64,000 nt of DNA from Actinernus sp. WN-2022 (taxonomy: Eukaryota > Cnidaria > Anthozoa > Actiniaria > Actinernidae): positions 81,687,032-81,751,031 of the forward strand of contig JAOWCC010000936.1 in the NCBI GenBank assembly GCA_030867875.1, given 5' to 3'. The position numbers and the translations under genes are program-made. The notes beneath the pieces are model-generated. The model ran no database searches. It was not told the origin of the DNA and was given only the letters and a program-made list of their open reading frames with translations. Below, in pieces: positions 32,941-44,530 of the stretch; position 1 is the first letter of the stretch, and every line of letters begins with the position of its first letter.

Positions 32941-33990
32941 ACTGACGGAACAGGTGCTGACATTAGGGTCTTTGTCTTAGATTACAGAAAGGCTTTTGAC
33001 TTAATTGATCACACCCTACTTATCACTAAACTATCTAAATACGGAATAAATCCTTTTATTGTAAATTGGATCTGCGATTTTTTAAGCAATAGACTGCAGA
33101 GAGTGAAACTCGCTCAAGATTGTTTTTCTGAATGGGAGTCTGTGCCTGCTGGAGTCCCACAAGGGACAAAGCTTGGACCTTGGCTGTTTATTGCTATGAT
33201 AGACGACCTCCAAGTCCCCTCTGCAAATGGAACTTTTAAATATGTCGATGACACCACTATCTACGAAGTAATTAATAAAAAAGAAACCAGTTTGGCTCAG
33301 ACGCCCATAAATGAAATTCAGAAATGGTCCACAGAAAACAAGTTCCAGTTACATCCAAAGAAATGCAAGGAACTCCGTATTTCTTTTGCGCGCTCGGAAA
33401 GATTTCATAACCAAGTCTACATTAATGAAGCTCCAGTTCAGCCTGTAAAGTCGATCATGATCCTTGGTGTAACAATACAAGACGATCTTAAGTGGAACTT
33501 GCACACTGATATCACCATAAAGAAAGCCTCAAAAAGACTGTACTTCTTAATACAACTGAAGCGTGCAAACGTTCCAACTAGTGAACTACTCCAATTCTAT
33601 ATAGCCTGTATTAGGTCCGTTTTACTTTACGCATGTCAAGTCTTTCATTATGGGCTGCCAGAATATCTTAGCCTTTCTTTTGAGCGTGTTCAGAAAAGAG
33701 CAATGAGTATTGTCTATGGTTACGACGTATCATACACACGCGCTCTTGCTCTTTCTGGTCTTCTCAGTTTATCTTTACGTAGATCAGAGCTCTGCCACAC
33801 TTTATTTCGAAAGATTTCTTCCAATCATAAAAGTAATTTATACAATCTATTACCACACAATGTAAGTAATTCCACCCCTAACCTACGTCAAAAGAGACCC
33901 TTTACTCTTCCGCTCTGTAAAACAAATAGGTTCTCTAATACCTTTATAAACTCAAGTGTCAAATATTATAATTCGAATTATAAATGTTAG
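32941..33990 (+). CDS. Partial LINE reverse transcriptase
   Basis: An intact frame from within the upstream MITE arm (open from 32875) runs to 33990. LINE-derived residues start at DGTGADIRVFVLDYRKAFD (RT block 3, first catalytic Asp), then GVPQGTKLGPWLF (block 4) and KYVDDTTIY (catalytic YVDD, ~123-126 of the frame), followed by thumb and C-terminal regions. Lacking the N-terminal half, it cannot be an autonomous enzyme. CR1/L2-like by motif style. Confidence 0.8.
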   Translation, partial: TDGTGADIRVFVLDYRKAFDLIDHTLLITKLSKYGINPFIVNWICDFLSNRLQRVKLAQDCFSEWESVPAGVPQGTKLGPWLFIAMIDDLQVPSANGTFKYVDDTTIYEVINKKETSLAQTPINEIQKWSTENKFQLHPKKCKELRISFARSERFHNQVYINEAPVQPVKSIMILGVTIQDDLKWNLHTDITIKKASKRLYFLIQLKRANVPTSELLQFYIACIRSVLLYACQVFHYGLPEYLSLSFERVQKRAMSIVYGYDVSYTRALALSGLLSLSLRRSELCHTLFRKISSNHKSNLYNLLPHNVSNSTPNLRQKRPFTLPLCKTNRFSNTFINSSVKYYNSNYKC

Positions 33991-34149
33991 AATTAGCGAC
34001 CAAGTGAAATATACGTTAGTGTGTATATTAGCTACTTTTACTCTTAATCAATACCAATTATTTGTTTTTCTCATTATTGTAAACCTTAGTAATTCAGTTT
34101 ATGACTGCAATTTTGGTTAAATAAACTATCTATCTATCTATCTATCTAC
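32941..34149 (+). mobile_element. 5'-truncated non-LTR retrotransposon
   Basis: Only the 3' part remains: reverse transcriptase from the KAFD block onward, a short 3' UTR and a (CTAT)n tail at about 34126-34148. Endonuclease and first RT blocks are missing, typical of incomplete target-primed reverse transcription. The preserved frame suggests a young insertion. Confidence 0.8.
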
Positions 34150-34354
34150 CCGAGGCAACCCGAGGTGAATAAATCCCAACCCCCTCGCTCCAGGCCAATA
34201 TAATGCTTATTTTCACAATGGCGGGGTTTTCTCGTGCTACGCAATAACAATATCTCTTGTCATAAATCATTAGGATCATTGTTTGCCTAGTACATTGTTG
34301 CATAAATTTTCTGTTCACAAGGCTTCGTATTGTTGTTTTTTCCTTGATTCTTTC

Positions 34355-34440
34355 AACCAACGTAGCTCGTAGTGAAGTGGATAGGACAGAGGACTAGAAA
34401 CCAAGTGAGTGGGGGTTAGAGTTCGATTCCGGGTCGAAAC
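34355..34440 (+). repeat. tRNA-derived SINE head
   Basis: TAGCTCGTAGTGAAGTGG (A-box-like) and AGTTCGATTCC (B box) are spaced as in tRNA genes, with GGGTCGAA afterwards. No matching acceptor stem, so a SINE head rather than a tRNA. Different lineage from the 28.6-31.1 kb array. Confidence 0.55.
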
Positions 34441-36339
34441 AAATTCCGTTGTTTTCTATCTTCTTTCATGCTGCTTTTCTGGACGTAATAGCTAGGAGAT
34501 GCGCGAGGGAATAAGTCGAGCGGAATATACAAGGGTTAAAGCATTGATAATATGCAAGGGAGTATATAGGTCAAAGAAATTTCAAGAGGGGGGATTCGGG
34601 ATATATTGGTCTCAGTAGAACAAAGCCGGGAAACAGAGCCGAAGTAACAATAAGCACTGATGTTATCTATTTCGAGAAGTGAACGGTTCCTGAGTGCGAA
34701 TATCGAGGAAACTGAGTTTAGAGGGCAAATATCAGAGCATATCTCAACGCCACAAAGTAGATTATTGTCTTTATAATCATTCTAATACCATAGAGGACAA
34801 ATTAATCCCTAATTTCGACTTGAAATTTCACGCGTAATTTGTAATTTCACATGTGAAATTTCAAACGCCGCCTGCGCGCTTAAAATAATGGGAACGATTT
34901 TCTGGATCGTAATTTGCCCTCGTGAAATTAGAGATAAATTTCACTTGTGTTTGCCAAAATCTAGGTAATAGCGGCTCGGGAAATTACTTCGATTTTGACA
35001 AACACGCGTGAAATTTATCCCTAATTTCACTCGTCCCCATTTGATTACCTATACTATACGAATTTCACGGGAGCCAATCAGGCGTTGCGTGATTCTGGCT
35101 TTTCCTGCTCCTCAATAAGACCTCAAACTCGTTTCTTTCCAGTCGGTTGGCTACAAACTCTTCTTTGCGCTGACTACTGGCTTCTTGCCGCTATCAGCAC
35201 ACCTCCAACTATGCGAATTTTTCCTAAAACGGAATCCGTTAAACCGATTTCTACAAAATACTGAGGCACCTGTTCCCCTGGCTTTTTGAAGCCCACTCAA
35301 CAGCTTGAACGAATATTGTACACATCAACAAGAACTTCTTCCTCAAGAAGCTCCTGGAAGGTCATGCTCGACGGTAAGTCGCACATAACTCTTGGTACAT
35401 TTGAAGTTATTCCATTTTTCATCCGTACTCGAACAACAACGTCGATATTTTGTCGTCCATGTTGTTTTAACACGCCTTGTCAGTTCCAGACCTCCAGTAT
35501 GGCGTGGTCACTCAGCATCATGGCCGTAGTTCCAGACTCAGGACGGTTTTTTCCCTCCTTTTTTATTTCGTCCGACCGACCTACCCAAAATTTGAAAACC
35601 CCACCGTGACAATACCTCGTTAGTGATCCCTCATTAGTATGTATGGTCGGGGCAAGATTTTACTGTTTATGAAGATTTGGGCAGAATTAGGCAAAAATCT
35701 TAAAAGTTGATCTTTGTTTAAATTTGCAAAGTGGCTTCGGAGTTTCGATCGAGACACCTTAAAACGCACAAATATGTTTTTTAATCATCTGCAGTCAAAT
35801 GACATTCTACACATACTCCCTGTCGGTGTGGTCGCGCAGGCTTCTCCTATTTGAGTGAATAAGATGCGAGTCGCCCAGCATGAAGGTGATTCATCATAAC
35901 AGCTTACCATGAAGGAGTTAGAAAGAAGCAAATTACGACAAATGATACTTTAATTCGTTGATTCTTTGACAATAACTTTTACGGGAAAACATGATATTTC
36001 TAAACGGTATTCTAAGCTTATAACAATTTTCATTCATTGACAACCGACTCTCGCAATCGGATCGAATAAAAACGTGATAATTGTCTCGGCTTCAGCCTGG
36101 TTTCCATGATCGCCCCGATCGGTTTGCTAAAATATTTTCTGCATATAAATTTACGCTTCGATTCACACAGAACAAAAAAAAATCCATAATGAAACCATGC
36201 TAGTGGACAATGGCTTTTTGCCTGATCTTCGTGCTTTCATCTTTAATTTATCGGTGTTTGGATCCCCTGGTAAAACACTAGCTCTCGTTTTTTATATATA
36301 ACGTACACAACCATTCATCCTAGACGCACCCTACTCACC
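34441..36339. other. Non-coding DNA, possible exon remnant
   Basis: 34790-35050 repeats AATTTCAC/GTGAAATT in both orientations, a degraded foldback. On the minus strand about 35480-35290 has a ~60-codon frame (NIDVVVRVRMKNGITSNVPR ... FQELLEEEVLVDVYNIRSSC then stop) that looks somewhat protein-like; I could not assign it. The rest shows nothing. Confidence 0.3.
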
Positions 36340-39300
36340 CACACATGCACCTTATGAACATACGCATTCTACTCACCCAGACATTCACCTTATGAACAGA
36401 CGCACCCTACTCATCCACACATGCACCTTATGAACAGACGCACACTACTCACCCACACCTTATGAACAGACGCATTCTACGAACTCACCATGCACCTTAT
36501 GAACAGACGCACACTACTCACCCACACCTTGTGAACAGACGCATTCTACGAACGCACACATGCACCTTATGAACAGACGCACCCTACTCACCCACACCTT
36601 ATAAACAGACGCACACTACTCACCCACACCTTATGAACAGACGCACCCTACTCATCCACACATGCACCTTGTGAACAGACACACACTACTCACCCACACA
36701 TGCACCTTATGAACAGACGCATTCTACGAATCTACCATGCTCCTTATGAACAGACGCACCCTACTCACCCACACCTTGCGAACAGACGCATTCTACGAAT
36801 CTACCATGCACCTTATGAACAGACGCATTCTACTCACCCACACATGCACCTTATGAACAGGCGCATTCTACGAACCCACCATGCACCATATGAACAGACG
36901 CACCCTACTCACCCACACCTTATGAACAGACGCATTCTACGAACTCACCATGCACCTTATGAACAGACGCACACTACTCACCCACACCTTGTGAACAGAC
37001 GCATTCTACGAACGCACACATGCACCTTATGAACGGACGCACCCTACTCACCCACACCTTATAAACAGACGCACACTACTCACCCACACCTTATGAACAG
37101 ACGCACCCTACTCATCCACACATGCACCTTGTGAACAGACACACACTACTCACCCACACATGCACCTTATGAACAGACGCATTCTACGAATCTACCATGC
37201 TCCTTATGAACAGACGCACCCTACTCACCCACACCTTGCGAACAGACGCATTCTACGAATCTACCATGCACCTTATGAACAGACGCATTCTACTCACCCA
37301 CACATGCACCTTATGAACAGGCGCATTCTACGAACCCACCATGCACCTTATGAACAGACGCACCCTACTCACCCACACCTTATGAACAGACGCACACTAC
37401 TTACCCACACATGCACCTTATGAACAGGCGCATTCTACGAACCCACCATGCACCTTATGAACAGACGCACCCTACTCACCCACACCTTATGAACAGACGC
37501 ACACTACTCACCCACACATGCACCTTATGAACAGACGCATTCTACGAACCCACCATGCACCTTATGAACAGACGCACACTACTCACCCACACCTTATGAA
37601 CAGACGCATTCTACTCACCCACACATGCACCTTATGAACAGACGCATTCTACTCACCCACCATGCACCTTTTGAACAGACGCACACTACTCACCCACACA
37701 TACACCTTATGAACAGACGCACTCTACTCACCCACCATGCACCTTATGAACAGACGCACCCTACTCATCCACACATGCACCTTATGAACAGACGCACACT
37801 ACTCACCCACACATGCACCTTATGAACTGACGCATTCTACTCACCCACCATGCACCTTTTGAACAGACGCACACTACTCACCCACACATGCACCTTATGA
37901 ACAGGCGCATTCTACGAACCCACCATGCTCCTTATGAACAGACGCACCCTACTCACCCACACCTTATGAACAGACGCACACTACTCACCCACACCTTGCG
38001 AACAGACGCATTCTACGAACCCACCATGCTCCTTATGAACAGACGCACCCTACTCACCCACACCTTATGAACAGACGCACACTACTCACCCACACCTTGC
38101 GAACAGACGCATTCTACGAATCTACCATGCTCCTTATGAACAGACGCATTCTACTCACCCACACATGCACCTTATGAACAGGCGCATTCTACTCACCCAC
38201 CATGCACCTTATGAACAGACGCACCCTACTCATCCACACATGCACCTTATGAACAGACGCACACTACTCACCCACACATGCACCTTATGAACTGACGCAT
38301 TCTACTCACCCACCATGCACCTTTTGAACAGACGCACACTACTCACCCACACATGCACCTTATGAACAGGCGCATTCTACGAACCCACCATGCTCCTTAT
38401 GAACAGACGCACCCTACTCACCCACACCTTATGAACAGACGCACACTACTCACCCACACCTTGCGAACAGACGCATTCTACGAATCTACCATGCTCCTTA
38501 TGAACAGACGCATTCTACTCACCCACACATGCACCTTATGAACAGGCGCATTCTACTCACCCACCATGCACCTTATGAACAGACGCATTCTACTCACCCA
38601 CCATGCACCTTTTGAACAGACGCATCCTACTCATCCACACATGCACCTTATGAACAGGCGCATTCTACGAACCCACCATGCTCCTTATGAACAGACGCAC
38701 CCTACTCACCCACACCTTGCGAACAGACGCATTCTACGAATCTACCATGCACCTTATGAACAGACGCATTCTACTCACCCACACATGCACCTTATGAACA
38801 GGCGCATTCTACGAACCCACCATGCACCTTATGAACAGACGCACCCTACTCACCCACACCTTATGAACAGACGCATTCTACGAACTCACCATGCACCTTA
38901 TGAACAGACGCACACTACTCACCCACACCTTGTGAACAGACGCATTCTACGAACGCACACATGCACCTTATGAACGGACGCACCCTACTCACCCACACCT
39001 TATAAACAGACGCACACTACTCACCCACACCTTATGAACAGACGCACCCTACTCATCCACACATGCACCTTGTGAACAGACACACACTACTCACCCACAC
39101 ATGCACCTTATGAACAGACGCATTCTACGAATCTACCATGCTCCTTATGAACAGACGCACCCTACTCACCCACACCTTGCGAACAGACGCATTCTACGAA
39201 TCTACCATGCACCTTATGAACAGACGCATTCTACTCACCCACACATGCACCTTATGAACAGGCGCATTCTACGAACCCACCATGCACCTTATGAACAGAC

Positions 39301-41815
39301 GCACCCTACTCACCCACACCTTATGAACAGACGCACACTACTTACCCACACATGCACCTTATGAACAGGCGCATTCTACGAACCCACCATGCACCTTATG
39401 AACAGACGCACCCTACTCACCCACACCTTATGAACAGACGCACACTACTCACCCACACATGCACCTTATGAACAGACGCATTCTACGAACCCACCATGCA
39501 CCTTATGAACAGACGCACACTACTCACCCACACCTTATGAACAGACGCATTCTACTCACCCACACATGCACCTTATGAACAGACGCATTCTACTCACCCA
39601 CCATGCACCTTTTGAACAGACGCACACTACTCACCCACACATACACCTTATGAACAGACGCACTCTACTCACCCACCATGCACCTTATGAACAGACGCAC
39701 CCTACTCATCCACACATGCACCTTATGAACAGACGCACACTACTCACCCACACATGCACCTTATGAACTGACGCATTCTACTCACCCACCATGCACCTTT
39801 TGAACAGACGCACACTACTCACCCACACATGCACCTTATGAACAGGCGCATTCTACGAACCCACCATGCTCCTTATGAACAGACGCACCCTACTCACCCA
39901 CACCTTATGAACAGACGCACACTACTCACCCACACCTTGCGAACAGACGCATTCTACGAACCCACCATGCTCCTTATGAACAGACGCACCCTACTCACCC
40001 ACACCTTATGAACAGACGCACACTACTCACCCACACCTTGCGAACAGACGCATTCTACGAATCTACCATGCTCCTTATGAACAGACGCATTCTACTCACC
40101 CACACATGCACCTTATGAACAGGCGCATTCTACTCACCCACCATGCACCTTATGAACAGACGCACCCTACTCATCCACACATGCACCTTATGAACAGACG
40201 CACACTACTCACCCACACATGCACCTTATGAACTGACGCATTCTACTCACCCACCATGCACCTTTTGAACAGACGCACACTACTCACCCACACATGCACC
40301 TTATGAACAGGCGCATTCTACGAACCCACCATGCTCCTTATGAACAGACGCACCCTACTCACCCACACCTTATGAACAGACGCACACTACTCACCCACAC
40401 CTTGCGAACAGACGCATTCTACGAATCTACCATGCTCCTTATGAACAGACGCATTCTACTCACCCACACATGCACCTTATGAACAGGCGCATTCTACTCA
40501 CCCACCATGCACCTTATGAACAGACGCATTCTACTCACCCACCATGCACCTTTTGAACAGACGCATCCTACTCATCCACACATGCACCTTATGAACAGGC
40601 GCATTCTACGAACCCACCATGCTCCTTATGAACAGACGCACCCTACTCACCCACACCTTATGAACAGACGCACACTACTCACCCACACCTTATGAATAGA
40701 CGCACCCTACTCACCCACACCTTGCGAACAGACGCATTCTACGAATCTACCATGCTCCTTATGAACAGACGCATTCTACTCACCCACACATGCACCTTAT
40801 GAACAGACGCACCCTACTCACCCACACCTTATGAACAGACGCACACGACTCACCCACACCTTATGAACAGACGCATTCTACGAACCCACCATGCACCTTT
40901 TGAACAGACGCACACTACTCACCCACACCTTGCGAACAGACGCATTCTACGAATCTCCCATGCACCTTATGAACAGACGCACCCTACTCACCCACACCTT
41001 ATGAACAGACGCACACTACTCACCCACACCTTATGAACAGACGCACCCTACTCATCCACACATGCACCTTATGAACAGACGCACACTACTTACCCACACA
41101 TGCACCTTATGAACAGGCGCATTCTACGAATCCACCATGCACCTTATGAACAGATGCACCCTACTCACCCACACATGCACCTTATGAACAGACGCATTCT
41201 ACTCACCCACACATGCATCTTATGAACAGACGCACACTACTCACCCACACATGCACCTTATGAACAGGCGCATTCTACGAATCCACCATGCACCTTATGA
41301 ACAGATGCACCCTACTCACCCACACCTTGCGAACAGACGCATTCTACGAATCTACCATGCACCTTATGAACAGACGCATTCTACTCACCCACACATGCAC
41401 CTTATGAACAGGCGCATTCTACGAATCCACCATGCACCTTATGAACAGATGCACCCTACTCACCCACACCTTATGAACAGACGCATTCTACTCACCCACA
41501 CATGCACCTTATGAACAGACGCACACTACTCACCCACACATGCACCTTATGAACAGGCGCATTCTACGAATCCACCATGCACCTTATGAACAGATGCACC
41601 CTACTCACCCACACCTTATGAACAGACGCATTCTACTCACCCACACATGCACCTTATGAACAGATGCACACTACTCACCCACACCTTATGAACAGACGCA
41701 TTCTACGAACCCACCATCCCCATGCACCTTATGAACAGACGCTTTCTACGAACCTACACATGCACCTTATGAACAGACGCTTTCTACGAACCCACACACC
41801 GACGCCCCTTCCTTC
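36340..41815 (+). repeat. 5.5-kb satellite of ~32-38-bp monomers with 1,941-bp higher-order unit
   Basis: Monomers vary around CACCTTATGAACAGACGCA followed by TTCTACGAACCCACCATG or CCCTACTCACCCACAC. Blocks repeat at a shift of exactly 1,941 bp (e.g. 37160/39101, 37625/39566, 37888/39829, 38353/40294, 38566/40507), with shorter internal shifts of 460 and 465 bp. The open frames (Met-His-Leu-Met-Asn-Arg-Arg...) are repeat translations, not genes. Confidence 0.95.
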
Positions 41816-41931
41816 AATGACGCATACAGCTTTAACACGTCATACAATTTTTCTCTGAGTTGCAAAGATAATTCAGAGACAGTCCTGGATCCTACCTGAT
41901 ATCATAAATATGAGCTTCCTCTGGAGGAAAC

Positions 41932-43313
41932 TATCAGGCGCCAAACGTTTCAAAATTCATTTTTGAATACATGTAAGAAAAATCGTTGCAAGTACAAAAA
42001 ATCCGTGCAAGTAATTAAGTAAAATCATTCCAAGTAAACTGAAATCGTTGCAAGTATAACATAAAATCTGTGCAAGTACAAAAAATCCGTGCAAGTACAA
42101 AAAATCCTCGCAAGTACAAAAAATCCGTGCAAGTAATTAAGCAAAATCGTTGCAAGTAAACCAAAATCCGTGCGAGTAATTAAGCAAAATCGTTGCAAGT
42201 ACACAAAATCCGTGCAAGTAATTAAGCAAAATCGTTGCAAGTACAAACAATCCATGCATGTAATTAAGCAATATCGTTGCAGGTAAGCCAAAATCGTTGC
42301 AAGTACAAAAAAATCCGTGCAAGTACAAAAAAACCGTGCAAGTAATTAAGCAATGGTTGCAAGTAAACCAAAATCCGTGCAAATAATTAAGCAAAATCGT
42401 TGCACGTTTTAACAATCCGTGCAAGTATACAAAAAAATCGTGCAAGTAAACCAAAATCGTTGCAAGTACAAAAAATCCGTGCAAGTAAAAGTAAAATCGT
42501 TGCAAGTAAACCAAAATCGTGTGGAACATACAAATTTTAGCGTATTTACGGAAAGCCGTCGATGTTTTTAGCGCTTTCGTAATTAAACTGTTCGATCTAT
42601 CGCGGGCTCTCACACAGTGAATAATCACTTTCATAGCTTCAAATGTATGAGAATTGTTCAAAAGGCTATCCTCTCTCAGTTGGCCGGGATATTTGGGCTT
42701 CAGGAGTTACATTCTAGGCGATTTCGTTCAGTTTGGAGTGCATGTTGTTCAGCTTTGCATTTGTTTAGGCGCCATTTTGGTTTTCATGCTGCGAAGGTGG
42801 ACTTATTCAATATTTTATTCGTGAGAAAGTACTTGTCCGAATGGCACCAATTTTGTAGTGTGGCATGTTCAATATCTGGATTCTGCTATGTACGAAAATG
42901 AGAACATTTGATAAAGGATTTCATCTCCAAAAGATCAAAATAAAAACTAGTACGGACATTTTTTACTTGCAACGATTTTACTTAATTACTTCCACGTTTT
43001 TTTTGTACTTGCAACGATTTTACTTAATTACTTGCACGGATTTTGTGTACTTGCAACGATTTTACTTAATTAATTGCACGGATTTTTGGTACTTGCAATG
43101 TTTTGCGTGCTTGCACGGAATTTTGTACTTGCTCTGAATTAGAGTACTTGCACGGGTTTTTGTACTTATGATTTTGTGTACTTGCAACGATGTTAGTTAC
43201 TTGCACGGATTTCTTTACTGGTTAATTGTTGATGTATGTCTTATAAGCCTACTTTAGGCATTCGACGGGTACATGTATGCAAAAACTAATTTCGAAACGT
43301 TTGGCGCCTGATA
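41932..43313. mobile_element. Foldback element with opposing CGTTGCAAGTA arrays
   Basis: Perfect 20-bp inverted ends TATCAGGCGCCAAACGTTTC and inverse, flanked by AAAC on both sides (41928-41931, 43314-43317). Left array (about 41985-42530) repeats AAATCGTTGCAAGTA and AAATCCGTGCAAGTAATTAA; right array (about 42960-43215) carries the inverse. The ~430-bp loop is non-repetitive, with no recognisable protein. Confidence 0.85.
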
Positions 43314-43317
43314 AAAC

Positions 43318-44450
43318 TCTACTCGTCTCTTCTGTTACTACTCTTCGGTACTGTTCCCGGATATTAGTGGAGTTTCCTGCAGGCCACGTTAGTTTAATGT
43401 TTATTCTCGGTTGTATAACAACTGAGTTCTTAGATACGGTAGCTTACAAATAGAACAAATTAATTAAATATCGAATGAATACAGGATAACTTTGCGAAGT
43501 ACAGTTTTTTATTAAATCTTCTTCAATTCTGCTACAAAATGTTCCTTATACTACTGTAAGTTAGACATTTTTAATGCATAACATTGAAAAGCAAAGCCTC
43601 CAGTTCAATCCTCTGGAAACCCCAAAATAACGGTTTGGTTTGATCAAAATATACTTAATAGTAAGTGAAAACGAACTACAGAGGAGCTTAACAACCGTTG
43701 TGTAGCGCTTCTGCGGAGACGAGGTATACAGTAAAATGGAAGTGCTACATATTAACGGCTGCTACAGAACGCATGCAAGACTTTCAAAAGATTATGAAAA
43801 AGTTGGTCAAACGCTGTCAAACTTGTTTTAATAAGCTAACCTGGTCTTTCCTCAAAAAATTACATTTTTAAGTTTAACTTTAAGTGTTTGACCAAAAACC
43901 AGACCACTATGCAAGAAACTATGTCTGTCATATAAATTGAACACGAATGGCTTTGTGGGACGATAACAAGAGTGAATTTTGAACTACTGTACATCAATAT
44001 GTACTTGAACCTATACAATGATGATTACTATCTTTGCTACATTTGTAAGATAGTTACAGACCTGGGATACATCGATATGTGTGACCAATACTATCAGAAA
44101 CCCCGATAAGCAGTTTATATCTACAAACTTTAGCAACCTGGCCATTTACAATGCACCTGGTAAACACTTCCCATCTTATCACGGGATTCAACTTCCGAAA
44201 TAAGTACAAATTGTTGAATTGTGCTTTTTTTCTGGTACTATGGTTTTTTTTGTTCCACAAAATTCAACACCTAGCTTGCATCCTATTTCGTTTTAGTCAA
44301 TAAACATGTTATCCAGGTCTCGCCTGAATTACTCCCATGTTATTTTCTCCAATCAATATTTCCACCCTTATTCTTTAATTATATTATACAATGTAGCAGT
44401 TACTGAATATGTCTATATATAGTTAATATTATATTACGCAATCTTGACCA
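43318..44450. other. Non-coding DNA downstream of the Death-domain gene
   Basis: AT-rich, probably 3' UTR near 44450 and intergenic beyond. No gene or repeat stood out. Confidence 0.4.
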
Positions 44451-44530
44451 TCACTCATCCACGTTTTTGCATTTCACGGATTCTGGTGGCAAGCAGTTGT
44501 TTTCTTCAAGGATTGCCTTGATATCGTCAC
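44451..44530 (-). CDS. Exon 7: C-terminal tail and stop
   Basis: Acceptor TTGTTAAG|GTGACG continues the phase-1 codon from exon 6 (C+GT = Arg) and encodes 25 residues starting DDIKAILEENNC and ending KNVDE, then TGA. This exon is too short to appear as a stand-alone open frame. No domain is recognised. It is the most likely 3' end of the gene; a weak ATTAAA signal lies downstream near 44377 on the minus strand. Confidence 0.6.

Larger units (their letters stand above)
32872..34202. mobile_element. Palindromic MITE split by a LINE insertion
   Basis: The arm starting ATATTGACCTGGAGCGAGGG (32872) is mirrored by an arm ending at 34202; the arms are ~38 bp with two to three differences. Between them lies the LINE. 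CGAGGCAACCCGAGG occurs at 32910-32924 and 34151-34165, directly flanking the inserted region, which looks like its target duplication (left copy followed by two extra GAGGCTACCC units). Confidence 0.65.

Noticed and set aside
36700..41858. Many short frames starting Met-His-Leu-Met-Asn
   Set aside because: Satellite translations that shift with monomer length and show no selection for frame.
42025..42661. Cys/Leu/Tyr-rich frames of 88-174 codons
   Set aside because: They translate the CGTTGCAAGTA repeats of the foldback element and have no independent support.
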